Positions 15,642 to 22,837 of a stretch of DNA of 30,435 nucleotides are shown piece by piece. The translations under genes were made by a program, and so were the position numbers. The stretch is from positions 1-30,435 of the forward strand of contig JBFXDI010000039.1 in assembly GCA_050181295.1 (NCBI GenBank), given 5' to 3'. This stretch comes from JBFXDI01 sp050181295 (GTDB lineage: Bacteria > Pseudomonadota > Alphaproteobacteria > Rhizobiales > Aestuariivirgaceae). The notes beneath the pieces are model-generated. The model had not been told where the DNA came from. It saw only the letters and a list, made by a program, of their open reading frames with translations, and ran no database searches. Every line of letters starts with the position of its first letter. Within the stretch, counting starts at the first letter, position 1.

Positions 15642-17699
15642 TCAGCAGAAGTCCCTTGGAATGCGGCGCGTCGTGCCGGTCGAATGCACCATGCGCCCCT
15701 TCTCGCGCACCTCGAGCCGCCAGGAGAGAAGGAAGTCTTCCGCATCGGCGGAAAGCTCCGTCACGGCGCGGCTCTCGACATCCGCCTCGCCGCTCCGGAA
15801 CGCCCAAACATATTCCGTGTGCAGACGGGCGCTTAAGGGATCGTCGGGATGGATCTCGAAGCGGTCGCGGTTCCACTGCCGCACCTCGATGCCGCGATCG
15901 TCGAAGCGGGCCGCTCCGAAATCCGTCAGGAGCGTGATCGAGCGCACGCCCGAACCCACATCGTCGCTCACGGTCCGACCGAGTTTTCCGGGCTCGAGCT
16001 CCGTCATCAGCACCGGCGCGGACGTCTCCTTCGGCTCGAAGCGCACGCGCCCATCGCTTTCGGATGGCGGTCGGATGGGGAGCGCGAGCGTGCTGCTGCC
16101 GGGCTTGACGATCAGCGTCACGAGCTTCGGCTGCGGCCAGAGGATCGGCCAGTGCTGGTTGCTGAGCGCGAGACGGATGCGGTGCCCCTTCGGCACGATG
16201 CGGCCGAGGTCGTTGAGCTTAAGGCGCACGCGGAACGGCGTTCCGACGGGACACGGCTCCGGATGCTCGTGGCTCAAGCGGTGCGTTAGGTTGAGGACGC
16301 CATAGGTCATGAGCGCCGAGGTGCCGTCCGGCCAGACGTCGCAGAGGCGCACGGCAAGGTTCGCAAGGGGCTGATCGACGCTCACCTCGAAATCGAGTTC
16401 GGGCGCGCCGAGGAGCACCAGCTCCTCCTCCAGGGGCTCGGTATCGAAGCAGAGCGCGAGCGCGTCCTCGCGCCGCTGATCCAGGGGCATGTCGGGCGAC
16501 TCTCCGCCATAGCCACCCCATCTGCCGCAGTCGGTGCCGGCCGTCGCGGGCGAGCGGACAGAGAGGGCCACATCTTGCCCCTCACCCCCAGCCCCTCTCC
16601 CCGTTTGCGGGGAGAGGGTGGCCGGAAGGCCGGGTGAGGGGGAATTCCCAGCGAGAAGATGCAGAACGCGCCGCTCGATGCGGGGCGAGGGCCAGACGTC
16701 TTCCGCCACCCACCAGCCGGCATGCTCGCCATACCAGGGGCGCGGAGGCTCCTCGCCCGTGATCCACACCCTCAAGTCAGGCTCCTGCAGGACGCCCGTG
16801 TCCTCGCCTTTCAGCCACTGGCGCCACCAGCGCAGCGCCTCCTGCAGGTAGCCGATGGCGGGACCCGGCTCGCCGCGGAACGGATAGGCGTGGGTCCAGG
16901 GACCCATGATGGCCTTGCGCGGGCCTTTCAGTCTTTCGAGCAGGCGGAAGGTGGCGTTGGAATAGCTGTCGTCCCAGCCGCAGACCGCCAGCACGGGACA
17001 GTCGATCGCCGAGAAATCCTCGCAGACCGATCCCTGCTTCCAATAGGCATCGCGGCGCTGATGCGCGAGCCAATGCTCCGACCACGAACGATTTTCTTCG
17101 AGCCGCCTTTCCCACATGACGCGCCAGCGATCACCCACGATCTGCGGATCGGGCGGGAGCGCGTTCTTCGCCAGCATGAAGTTCGACCACATCTCGTTCT
17201 CGGTGAGGAGCGCGCCGCCCATATAGTGGACATCGTCGGCATAGCGGTCGTCGGTCGAGCAGAGCGTGATGATGGCCTTGAGCGCCGGAGGCTTCCGTGC
17301 CGTCACCTGCAGCGCGTTGAAGCCGCCCCAGGAAATCCCCGTCATGCCGACGCAGCCGTTGCACCAGCTTTGCGCGGCGAGCCAGGCGATGGCGTCGCAA
17401 GCGTCCTGTTGCTCGCGCGGCAGATACTCGTCGGCGAGGATGCCGTCGGAGTCCCCTGCCCCGCGCAGGTCGATGCGGCAGCAGGCGACGCCGTGTCCGG
17501 CGAGCCAGGGATGCATCAGCAGATCGCGGGTGACGGTCCCGTCGCGGCGGCGGTAGGGGATCATCTCGACCACGACCGGGACGGCCTCATCGGTCGCGGG
17601 GCGCCAGAGGGTGGCTGCGAGCCGCGTTCCATCGGCAAGCGGAATCCAGATCGGATCCTCGGTCCTGACACGGAACGGAAAGACTGTCCGCACGCTCAT
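15642..17699 (-). CDS. CocE/NonD family hydrolase (peptidase S15-like), paralogue 2
   Basis: This 685-residue serine hydrolase aligns with the 7024-9069 product from end to end. It has Ser123 in GISWGGF, and by alignment Asp244 (CGWDDSYS) and His270 (GPWTHAYPF), then the same jelly-roll C-terminal domain. The ATG at 17697-17699 has a GGGAGG site upstream and lies 18 bp from operator copy B. As the first gene before the importer cassette on the same strand it probably opens a long transcript with the transporter. Differences from paralogue 1 around the N-terminus (TVTRDLLMHPW versus NTIYWDHQFGAY) and after His270 suggest different substrate preferences. An in-frame palindromic repeat occurs at 16578-16641, in the same place as in paralogue 1. 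No secretion signal is visible. Confidence 0.9.
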   Translation of the reverse strand: MSVRTVFPFRVRTEDPIWIPLADGTRLAATLWRPATDEAVPVVVEMIPYRRRDGTVTRDLLMHPWLAGHGVACCRIDLRGAGDSDGILADEYLPREQQDACDAIAWLAAQSWCNGCVGMTGISWGGFNALQVTARKPPALKAIITLCSTDDRYADDVHYMGGALLTENEMWSNFMLAKNALPPDPQIVGDRWRVMWERRLEENRSWSEHWLAHQRRDAYWKQGSVCEDFSAIDCPVLAVCGWDDSYSNATFRLLERLKGPRKAIMGPWTHAYPFRGEPGPAIGYLQEALRWWRQWLKGEDTGVLQEPDLRVWITGEEPPRPWYGEHAGWWVAEDVWPSPRIERRVLHLLAGNSPSPGLPATLSPQTGRGAGGEGQDVALSVRSPATAGTDCGRWGGYGGESPDMPLDQRREDALALCFDTEPLEEELVLLGAPELDFEVSVDQPLANLAVRLCDVWPDGTSALMTYGVLNLTHRLSHEHPEPCPVGTPFRVRLKLNDLGRIVPKGHRIRLALSNQHWPILWPQPKLVTLIVKPGSSTLALPIRPPSESDGRVRFEPKETSAPVLMTELEPGKLGRTVSDDVGSGVRSITLLTDFGAARFDDRGIEVRQWNRDRFEIHPDDPLSARLHTEYVWAFRSGEADVESRAVTELSADAEDFLLSWRLEVREKGRMVHSTGTTRRIPRDFC
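16578..16641. repeat. Palindromic repeat embedded in frame in the second CocE/NonD gene
   Basis: A 64-bp element bounded by CCCCTCACCC and GGGTGAGGGG contains a perfect 11-bp stem, CCCTCTCCCCG (16593-16603) with CGGGGAGAGGG (16608-16618) and a TTTG loop. It is translated as SPSPGLPATLSP followed by a Gly/Ala-rich stretch, between IERRVLHL and VRSPATAG, exactly where paralogue 1 carries its copy. Confidence 0.85.
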
Positions 17700-17717
17700 T
17701 GAGCGCCTCCCTGCGGC

Positions 17718-17741
17718 CTTGTTGAACGAATGTACAACAAG
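17718..17741. promoter_or_regulatory. TetR-type operator, copy B (shared 24-bp inverted repeat)
   Basis: Perfect 7-bp arms CTTGTTG (17718-17724) and CAACAAG (17735-17741) flank a 10-bp spacer. The site is 18 bp upstream of the CocE/NonD paralogue 2 start and matches copy A (1698-1721) at 21 of 24 positions. A possible promoter for the minus strand (TTGCGC at 17758-17753, 18-bp spacer, TACATT at 17734-17729) places its -10 element inside the operator, consistent with repression. Confidence 0.78.
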
Positions 17742-17800
17742 ATGAAGGTGGCGCGCAACCGGCTCAAACGCGCAACTTCTACATAACCGGCAAAATGGGT

Positions 17801-17821
17801 TTGACAGGGTAAGTGGACTTA
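17801..17821 (+). promoter_or_regulatory. Possible promoter/operator of the Asp-nucleophile hydrolase
   Basis: A consensus -35 hexamer TTGACA (17801-17806) lies 62 bp before the start codon of the next plus-strand gene. The small palindrome TAAGT-GG-ACTTA (17810-17821) follows it. No strong -10 element is seen at the expected distance, so the promoter call is tentative. Confidence 0.3.
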
Positions 17822-17868
17822 TCCAAACTAACTTTCAAAAGCAATTTTGATGGTTATGGAGAATCGCC

Positions 17869-18687
17869 ATGAGCTGGAAGCTGGCAAAGCGCGCCGACCT
17901 CTTGGGCTACGACATCGCCTATGACGTCCTCGGCAGCGGCCCGCCGGTGGTGCTGGTGCACGGCTTCCCCAGCAACTCCTTCATCTGGCGCAACATCGCG
18001 CCGCGCCTCGCGAAGACGCGGACCGTGCATGTCTACGACCTTCCAGGCCAGGGGCAGTCGGGCAAGCGGCCGGGTCTCGACGTCAGCGATCCGGCGCAGG
18101 CGCGGGTGCTGAAAGCCCTGCTCGCGCACTGGGGACTGAAGCGGCCCGCCATGGTGCTGCACGACATCGGCAACACCTACGGCCTCTTCGCGAATTACTT
18201 CGAAGGCTGCACCTATGAGCGGCTGGCGCTGGTGAGCGCCGCCTGCATGAACCCCTGCGTGACGGCGGCGACGCTGCACGCGCAGGCGCATCTCGAGGCC
18301 TATCGCACCATGCCCTATCCGCTCTACGAGCTCATCGCCTCGGCGCGCATCCGCTCCACGACCTTCAAGCCCATCTCGAAGCAAGCCTTCAAGGCCTATC
18401 TGGCGCCGTGGCGCGGCGCGGAAGGTCAGGCCGCCTGGTACAACCGCGTCGCCCAGATCGATCCGAAGCACATCGGGAAGCTCGAATCGAAGCTCGCGCC
18501 CATGAATATCCCTGTGCTCATCGCGTGGGGCGCGGACGACACCTGGATCCCGGCCGACCAGGCGGAGCGGTTGAAGGGCTACATCTCCAATGCCGAGATC
18601 CGGCTCATCCCGAAGGCTGGCCACTTCCCGCAGGAAGATGCGCCCGAAGAGGTCGCGGAGATTCTTGCGCGGTTCCTCGCTGCGTAG
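17869..18687 (+). CDS. Alpha/beta hydrolase with aspartate nucleophile (dehalogenase/epoxide hydrolase-like)
   Basis: This 272-residue alpha/beta hydrolase has the HGFP oxyanion-hole motif, Asp99 at the nucleophile position (LHDIGNTYG), Asp224 in WGADDTW and His252 in AGHFPQED. An Asp nucleophile is typical of haloalkane or fluoroacetate dehalogenases and epoxide hydrolases, which form an alkyl-enzyme ester. The usual HDWGG/HDIGG turn is replaced by HDIGNT, so the exact reaction is open. GGAGA precedes the ATG. The gene diverges from the CocE/NonD paralogue 2, sharing a 169-bp region that contains operator copy B, so joint control is possible. It is followed by the unrelated min operon. Confidence 0.85.
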   Translation: MSWKLAKRADLLGYDIAYDVLGSGPPVVLVHGFPSNSFIWRNIAPRLAKTRTVHVYDLPGQGQSGKRPGLDVSDPAQARVLKALLAHWGLKRPAMVLHDIGNTYGLFANYFEGCTYERLALVSAACMNPCVTAATLHAQAHLEAYRTMPYPLYELIASARIRSTTFKPISKQAFKAYLAPWRGAEGQAAWYNRVAQIDPKHIGKLESKLAPMNIPVLIAWGADDTWIPADQAERLKGYISNAEIRLIPKAGHFPQEDAPEEVAEILARFLAA

Positions 18688-18830
18688 AGAGCAGGCAGCA
18701 GCACTCGCACTCACCTTCCCTCTCTCCCATCCACTCGGATCGGGCGCGGTCCTGCTCGCTCGAGCGGAACTGGACTTGGCTCGTCCTGTCACAGGGAAAT
18801 TCACGCGGGCCGGCTGTCATCCGGCGTTTG

Positions 18831-18847
18831 TTAACCTCGTCTTAACC
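18831..18847. promoter_or_regulatory. CtrA binding site upstream of minCDE
   Basis: TTAACC (18831-18836), five bases, then TTAACC (18842-18847) is a perfect TTAA-N7-TTAACC CtrA box. It lies 43 bp before the chosen minC start. CtrA is the alphaproteobacterial cell-cycle master regulator, and control of the min operon by CtrA has been described in Sinorhizobium. Whether it activates or represses here cannot be told. Confidence 0.75.
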
Positions 18848-18890
18848 CTGTGCCGGTCTGATCCATACCTCAAATTTGGTGTTAATTTCC

Positions 18891-19631
18891 GTGACCACAG
18901 TCGCACAGGCTCGCAGCGTATTCCGGTTCCGTGGACGGTCGTTCCTGCACTTCGTGCTGACGCCCGAACTGCCGCTGCGCGAATGGCTTGCCGACGCCGA
19001 CAGCTGGCTCTCGCGCTCTCCCGGCTTCTTCACCGGCAAGCCCGTGGTGCTCGACGTCTCAAGCCTTGCGCTCGGACGCTACGAGATCACCGTTCTCATC
19101 GAGGACCTGGCGCAGCGCGGCATCAAGGTCCTGGGCCTCGAGGGCGCCGATCCCGACTGGAACGTCGGCGGTCTTCCGCCGCTCCTGCGGGGCGGCAGGC
19201 CGACGGATCTGGGCGTCGCCCCGTCCCCGCCGGCGGATGCCGCTCAGGGCGCATCCGAACATCCGCCCGTGGCGATGTCCGAGCCTGCGCCGCTTCGCCT
19301 CGCCGCGACCCTCGTCATCGACCAGCCCGTGCGATCGGGCCAGACGATCGAGCATCCGGAGGGCGACGTGACCGTCATCGGCTCCGTCGGCTCCGGCGCC
19401 GAGATCATCGCCGGCGGCTCGATCCACGTCTACGGAAGCCTCCGCGGACGGGCGCTCGCCGGAACCAACGGCGACGGCCGGGCCCGCATCTTCTGCCGCA
19501 GGCTCGAAGCCGAGCTTGTGGCCATCGACGGCTACTACCGCATCGCCGAAGAACTCGACCCGCATCTCCTCAAGCGTCCGGCCCATGCCTGGCTCGAGGA
19601 CACTACGCTCAACATTGCTGCACTGGATTGA
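18891..19631 (+). CDS. minC: Septum site-determining protein MinC
   Basis: This protein of about 246 residues inhibits FtsZ assembly away from midcell. The N-terminal domain (about 8-95: SVFRFRGRSFLHFVLTPELP, GKPVVLDVSSLAL) binds FtsZ. A variable Pro/Ala-rich linker leads to the C-terminal beta-helix (about 140-235: HPEGDVTVIGSVGSGAEIIA, GGSIHVYGSLRGRALAG) that dimerises and binds MinD. The start is uncertain. GTG at 18891 gives the usual rhizobial N-terminus; TTG at 18876 or GTG at 18879 would add 4-5 residues. None has a clear Shine-Dalgarno. It heads minCDE, 17 bp before minD, behind a CtrA box. Confidence 0.93.
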   Translation: MTTVAQARSVFRFRGRSFLHFVLTPELPLREWLADADSWLSRSPGFFTGKPVVLDVSSLALGRYEITVLIEDLAQRGIKVLGLEGADPDWNVGGLPPLLRGGRPTDLGVAPSPPADAAQGASEHPPVAMSEPAPLRLAATLVIDQPVRSGQTIEHPEGDVTVIGSVGSGAEIIAGGSIHVYGSLRGRALAGTNGDGRARIFCRRLEAELVAIDGYYRIAEELDPHLLKRPAHAWLEDTTLNIAALD

Positions 19632-19648
19632 AACGGAGGAGAGGCCCG

Positions 19649-20467
19649 ATGGCTAGGGTGATGGTCGTGACGTCAGGCAAAGGCGGCGTGGGAAAGACGA
19701 CGTCGACGGCCGCGCTCGGCGCCGCGCTCGCCCAGGAAGGGCAACGCGTGGCGGTGGTCGACTTCGACGTGGGCCTGCGCAACCTCGATCTTGTCATGGG
19801 GGCCGAGCGGCGTGTGGTCTACGACCTCATCAACGTCGCGCAAGGGGACGCCCGGCTGTCGCAGGCCCTCATCCGCGACAAGCGGATCGAGACCCTGCAT
19901 CTCCTCGCCGCCTCGCAGACCCGCGACAAGGATGCTCTTTCCGAGGAAGGCGTGGAGAAGGTCATCGGCGAACTCCGCAATCAGTTCGACTGGGTGATCT
20001 GCGACAGCCCCGCCGGCATCGAGCGCGGCGCATGGCTCGCCATGCGGCATGCCGATGTCGCGGTCGTGGTCACCAATCCGGAAGTCTCCTCGGTGCGCGA
20101 CTCCGATCGCATCATCGGGCTCCTCGACTCCAAGACGGTGAAGGCGGAGCGCGGCGAGCGCATGGAGAAGCACCTGCTCCTCACCCGCTACAATCCAGTG
20201 CGGGCCGGACGCGGCGACATGCTGAGCGTCGATGATGTGCTGGAGATCCTGTCCGTGCCGCTGCTCGGCATCATCCCCGAGAGCGAGGAAGTGCTGAGGG
20301 CCTCGAACCTCGGTTCGCCCGTGACGCTCGCGAACAGCGCGAGCCCACCGGCGCGGGCCTATTTCGACGCAGCGCAGCGGCTCAACGGGAAGACCGTCAC
20401 GGTGACCATCCCCACCGAGCGGCCGACGCTCTTGAGCAGATTGTTCGGCAGGAGGGCGGCGGCATGA
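19649..20467 (+). CDS. minD: Septum site-determining ATPase MinD
   Basis: This 272-residue ParA/MinD ATPase recruits MinC to the membrane and is cycled off by MinE. The deviant Walker A motif SGKGGVGKTTS lies at about 9-19, switch regions include VDFDVGLRNLDLVMG and CDSPAGIERGA, and the C-terminus ends in the amphipathic membrane-targeting helix (LLSRLFGRRAAA). A GGAGGAGA site (19636-19643) fixes the ATG at 19649. The stop overlaps the minE start (ATGA). Confidence 0.97.
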   Translation: MARVMVVTSGKGGVGKTTSTAALGAALAQEGQRVAVVDFDVGLRNLDLVMGAERRVVYDLINVAQGDARLSQALIRDKRIETLHLLAASQTRDKDALSEEGVEKVIGELRNQFDWVICDSPAGIERGAWLAMRHADVAVVVTNPEVSSVRDSDRIIGLLDSKTVKAERGERMEKHLLLTRYNPVRAGRGDMLSVDDVLEILSVPLLGIIPESEEVLRASNLGSPVTLANSASPPARAYFDAAQRLNGKTVTVTIPTERPTLLSRLFGRRAAA

Positions 20468-20757
20468 ATCTCCTGCGTTTCTTCGGCCGGCGGAAATCCG
20501 CCTCGGTCGCGCGGGAGAGGTTGCAGATCCTCCTCACGCACGAGCGAAGCGCCGGCGGTGATCAGTCGGATCTCATCGCGTTGCTCAGGGAAGAGGTGCT
20601 GGCCGTCATCGCCAAGCATGTGACCGTCGATCCGGACAAGGTCGAGATCAAGCTTGAACGGGGCAAGGTGGTGTCTGTCCTCGAGATCGACATCGAGGTT
20701 CCGACCGGCGCCGGGGCGAAGGCTGGCCTTCCGGACACAGCCGAAAAGGCGGCCTGA
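20464..20757 (+). CDS. minE: Cell division topological specificity factor MinE
   Basis: This 97-residue protein has the N-terminal membrane-binding and anti-MinCD segment (MNLLRFFGRRKSASVARERLQILLTHER) and a C-terminal topological-specificity domain (LREEVLAVIAKHVTVDPDKVEIKLERG). It stimulates the MinD ATPase, giving pole-to-pole oscillation. It is coupled to minD by a 4-bp ATGA overlap and ends the operon, convergent with the VanZ-like gene. Confidence 0.97.
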   Translation: MNLLRFFGRRKSASVARERLQILLTHERSAGGDQSDLIALLREEVLAVIAKHVTVDPDKVEIKLERGKVVSVLEIDIEVPTGAGAKAGLPDTAEKAA

Positions 20758-20791
20758 CCGGTCTCGCTGAAGGGTCGTTCAGGCGGCTTTT
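20744..20791. terminator. Possible bidirectional terminator between minE and the VanZ-like gene
   Basis: Imperfect arms AAAAGGCGGCCTGA (20744-20757) and TCAGGCGGCTTTT (20779-20791) could pair through CCTGA/TCAGG with AAAAG/CTTTT at the base. They span the two convergent stop codons. The T-run on each strand supports bidirectional termination, but the stem has mismatches. Confidence 0.4.
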
Positions 20792-21123
20792 GGGCTTAGA
20801 CGGAGCATCAGACCGACGAAGCTCATGCCGAGGAGGATTCCTGCGGCATCGGCGAACCAGTCGAACAGGCTCATGTCGCGATGGACGAGCGGGGTGCCCT
20901 GCAGCACCTCGATCGCCCCGCCCACAAGCAGGAGCGCTGTCGCAAGCCACGGCCTCGCCTGTGGCCAGCCAAGCCCGCCGAGAACAGCCAGCGCGAAGAA
21001 GGCCAGCATGTGCTCGAGCTTGTCGTTGCCGAGCCGCTCGAAAGCGGGGGGGATCGGCAGGAGCGTCAGCAGCAGCACGGCGAGGAGCGTCCCGGCGAAT
21101 GCCAGCCGCGCGGCGCCCTTCAT
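20779..21123 (-). CDS. VanZ-like small membrane protein
   Basis: This membrane protein of about 114 residues has three to four hydrophobic segments. It carries the VanZ-family pattern NDKLEHMLAFFALA, a middle helix WLATALLLVGGAIEVLQ and the terminal HRDMSLFDWFADAAGILLG motif. The family is named after a teicoplanin-resistance protein, but most members have no known role. The ATG at 21121-21123 (MKGAARLAFAG) is preferred because residues upstream in the frame do not look like protein. It is monocistronic and converges on minE. Confidence 0.75.
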   Translation of the reverse strand: MKGAARLAFAGTLLAVLLLTLLPIPPAFERLGNDKLEHMLAFFALAVLGGLGWPQARPWLATALLLVGGAIEVLQGTPLVHRDMSLFDWFADAAGILLGMSFVGLMLRLSPKAA

Positions 21124-21424
21124 GTACAGAAACCTACCCAACCACTCACCTCGTCTGGGCGCCACCGGAGACGCGCACTGTTGCCGGTCCAATGCGGCGA
21201 TTGCGAGACGGCCTACCGCGCGAAGCTTAAGCAAGCAACAAGCCGTGCGCGGAAAATCGACGCATCCCGCTGGATAATCCACTGCCCATACCGATCCCCC
21301 GCACCGCCCACGTCACTTCGCTGTTGCATCCGCGTCCGGTTCGCGCTCAGATAGAAACAGGTTGCTCATCCATCTTCAAGCGTGTGCATCGCATTGGGGA
21401 CGGATACGCGGGGGCGGGGGCAGC
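21124..21424. other. Intergenic region between divergent VanZ-like and guanylyltransferase genes
   Basis: This 301-bp gap separates two divergent genes and must hold both promoters. I see no convincing coding region, RNA gene, large palindrome or repeat of the families found elsewhere in the window. A G-rich stretch just before position 21425 serves as the ribosome binding region of the guanylyltransferase gene. Confidence 0.5.
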
Positions 21425-22837
21425 ATGGGCAGGATCATTCCGGTGATTCTCTGCGGCGGATCGGGCACGCGGCTGTGGCCGGCATCCCGCACCGCCTACC
21501 CGAAGCAGTTCCTGCCGCTTTTCGAGGGCATATCGAGCTTCCAGTCGACGCTAGCGCGCATCGACGACCCGACGCTCTTCTCCCCGCCCATCATCGTCGC
21601 CGGGGAGAGGCACCGCTTCCTCGCCCTGCACGAGCTCGGCAGCCTCGGACTGGAGGCGGAGATCCTGCTAGAGCCCGAGCCGCGCGACTCCGGGCCTGCC
21701 ATTCTGGCCGCAGCACTTCACGTCGCCGCGCGGAGCCCCGAAGCGGTCGTGCTGGTGCTCGCCGCCGATCATCTGGTGGAGGGGCTCGATGCCTTCCACC
21801 GGGACTGCCTGCTTGCCGCCAGAGCCGCAGCCCGTGGCCTCATCGTGACTTTCGGCGTCAAGGCGTCACGTCCGGCAACGGAGTTCGGCTACGTCCATCC
21901 AGGCCTTCCGCTCGATGGCATCGAGGGCGTGTTCCGGGTCGAGGCGTTCGTGGAGAAGCCGCCTCTCGAACGGGCGCACGCCCTTCTCGATCAGGGCTCC
22001 CTGTGGAACTGCGGCAACTTCTGCTTCCGGGCCGGCGATCTCGTGGGAGAATATCGCGCCTTCGACGCGGCAACGGTCGAGGCTGTCGAACACTCGGTGA
22101 AGGCTGCGAGCCGCGACCTTCAGTTCCTGCGGCTCGGCGAGGACTATGGACGCTCGAGGCGCCTCTCGATCGACTATGCCGTCATGGAACGGACCGACCG
22201 TGCTGTCGTGCTTCCTGCGAGCTTCCGATGGTCCGATATCGGAAGCTGGCAGACGCTCTGGGAGCTCGGGCGCAAGGATCTCAACGGCAATGTGGAGCGT
22301 GGACCTGTGAGCCTCGCCGACGTCGAGAACGCCTACATCGATTCCGACGCCGCCATCGCCACCGCTGTGATCGGCCTCAGCAATGTCATCGTCGTCGTGC
22401 GGCGGGACGCCGTCCTCGTCGCGGCCAGAGACCGGGCCCAGGACGTCAGGATCGTGGTGGACAGGCTGCTGCGGGACAGGCGGCCGCAGGCCGAGGAGCA
22501 TCCGCTCGTCCATCGGCCCTGGGGCTGCTACCAGACGCTGGAGAGCGGCGGGCGCTACCGGGTGAAACGGCTGAAGATCCATCCCGGCGGGCGGCTTTCG
22601 CTCCAGAAGCACCTGCATCGCGCCGAGCACTGGGTCGTGGTGAGCGGTACGGCGCTGGTGCGGATCGGCGAGGGCGTTCGCACGGTGCACGAGAACGAAT
22701 CGATCTTCATTCCCATCGGCGCGACGCACCGGCTCGAGAATCCGGGCCGCATCGACCTCGAGGTGGTGGAGGTCCAGAGCGGCTCCTACACCGAGGAGGA
22801 CGACATCATCCGCATCGAGGACGCCTACGGTCGCTAA
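21425..22837 (+). CDS. Mannose-1-phosphate guanylyltransferase/mannose-6-phosphate isomerase
   Basis: This 470-residue bifunctional enzyme is of the AlgA/ManC/XanB type. The N-terminal nucleotidyltransferase domain has the signature ILCGGSGTRLWPASR, then PKQFLPLF, and the sugar-phosphate segment FVEKPPLERA (about 1-290). The C-terminal cupin domain (about 350-465) has VHRPWGCYQTLESGGRYRVK, HPGGRLSLQKHLHRAEHW and the HENESIFIPIGATHRLEN metal-site region of type II phosphomannose isomerases. It makes GDP-mannose from mannose-6-phosphate (via phosphomannomutase) for exopolysaccharide or LPS. No other polysaccharide gene is next to it. The ATG at 21425 follows a GGGGGCAGC stretch; an in-frame start at 21362 would add residues with no family support. 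Its stop overlaps the DUF3617 gene's stop by 4 bp. Confidence 0.93.
   Translation: MGRIIPVILCGGSGTRLWPASRTAYPKQFLPLFEGISSFQSTLARIDDPTLFSPPIIVAGERHRFLALHELGSLGLEAEILLEPEPRDSGPAILAAALHVAARSPEAVVLVLAADHLVEGLDAFHRDCLLAARAAARGLIVTFGVKASRPATEFGYVHPGLPLDGIEGVFRVEAFVEKPPLERAHALLDQGSLWNCGNFCFRAGDLVGEYRAFDAATVEAVEHSVKAASRDLQFLRLGEDYGRSRRLSIDYAVMERTDRAVVLPASFRWSDIGSWQTLWELGRKDLNGNVERGPVSLADVENAYIDSDAAIATAVIGLSNVIVVVRRDAVLVAARDRAQDVRIVVDRLLRDRRPQAEEHPLVHRPWGCYQTLESGGRYRVKRLKIHPGGRLSLQKHLHRAEHWVVVSGTALVRIGEGVRTVHENESIFIPIGATHRLENPGRIDLEVVEVQSGSYTEEDDIIRIEDAYGR

Noticed and set aside
18590..20467. A long plus-strand frame that fuses upstream sequence to MinD
   Set aside because: The upstream part is out of frame with the real hydrolase and MinC genes and lacks protein-like character. 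A strong ribosome binding site and the conserved MinD N-terminus set the start at 19649.
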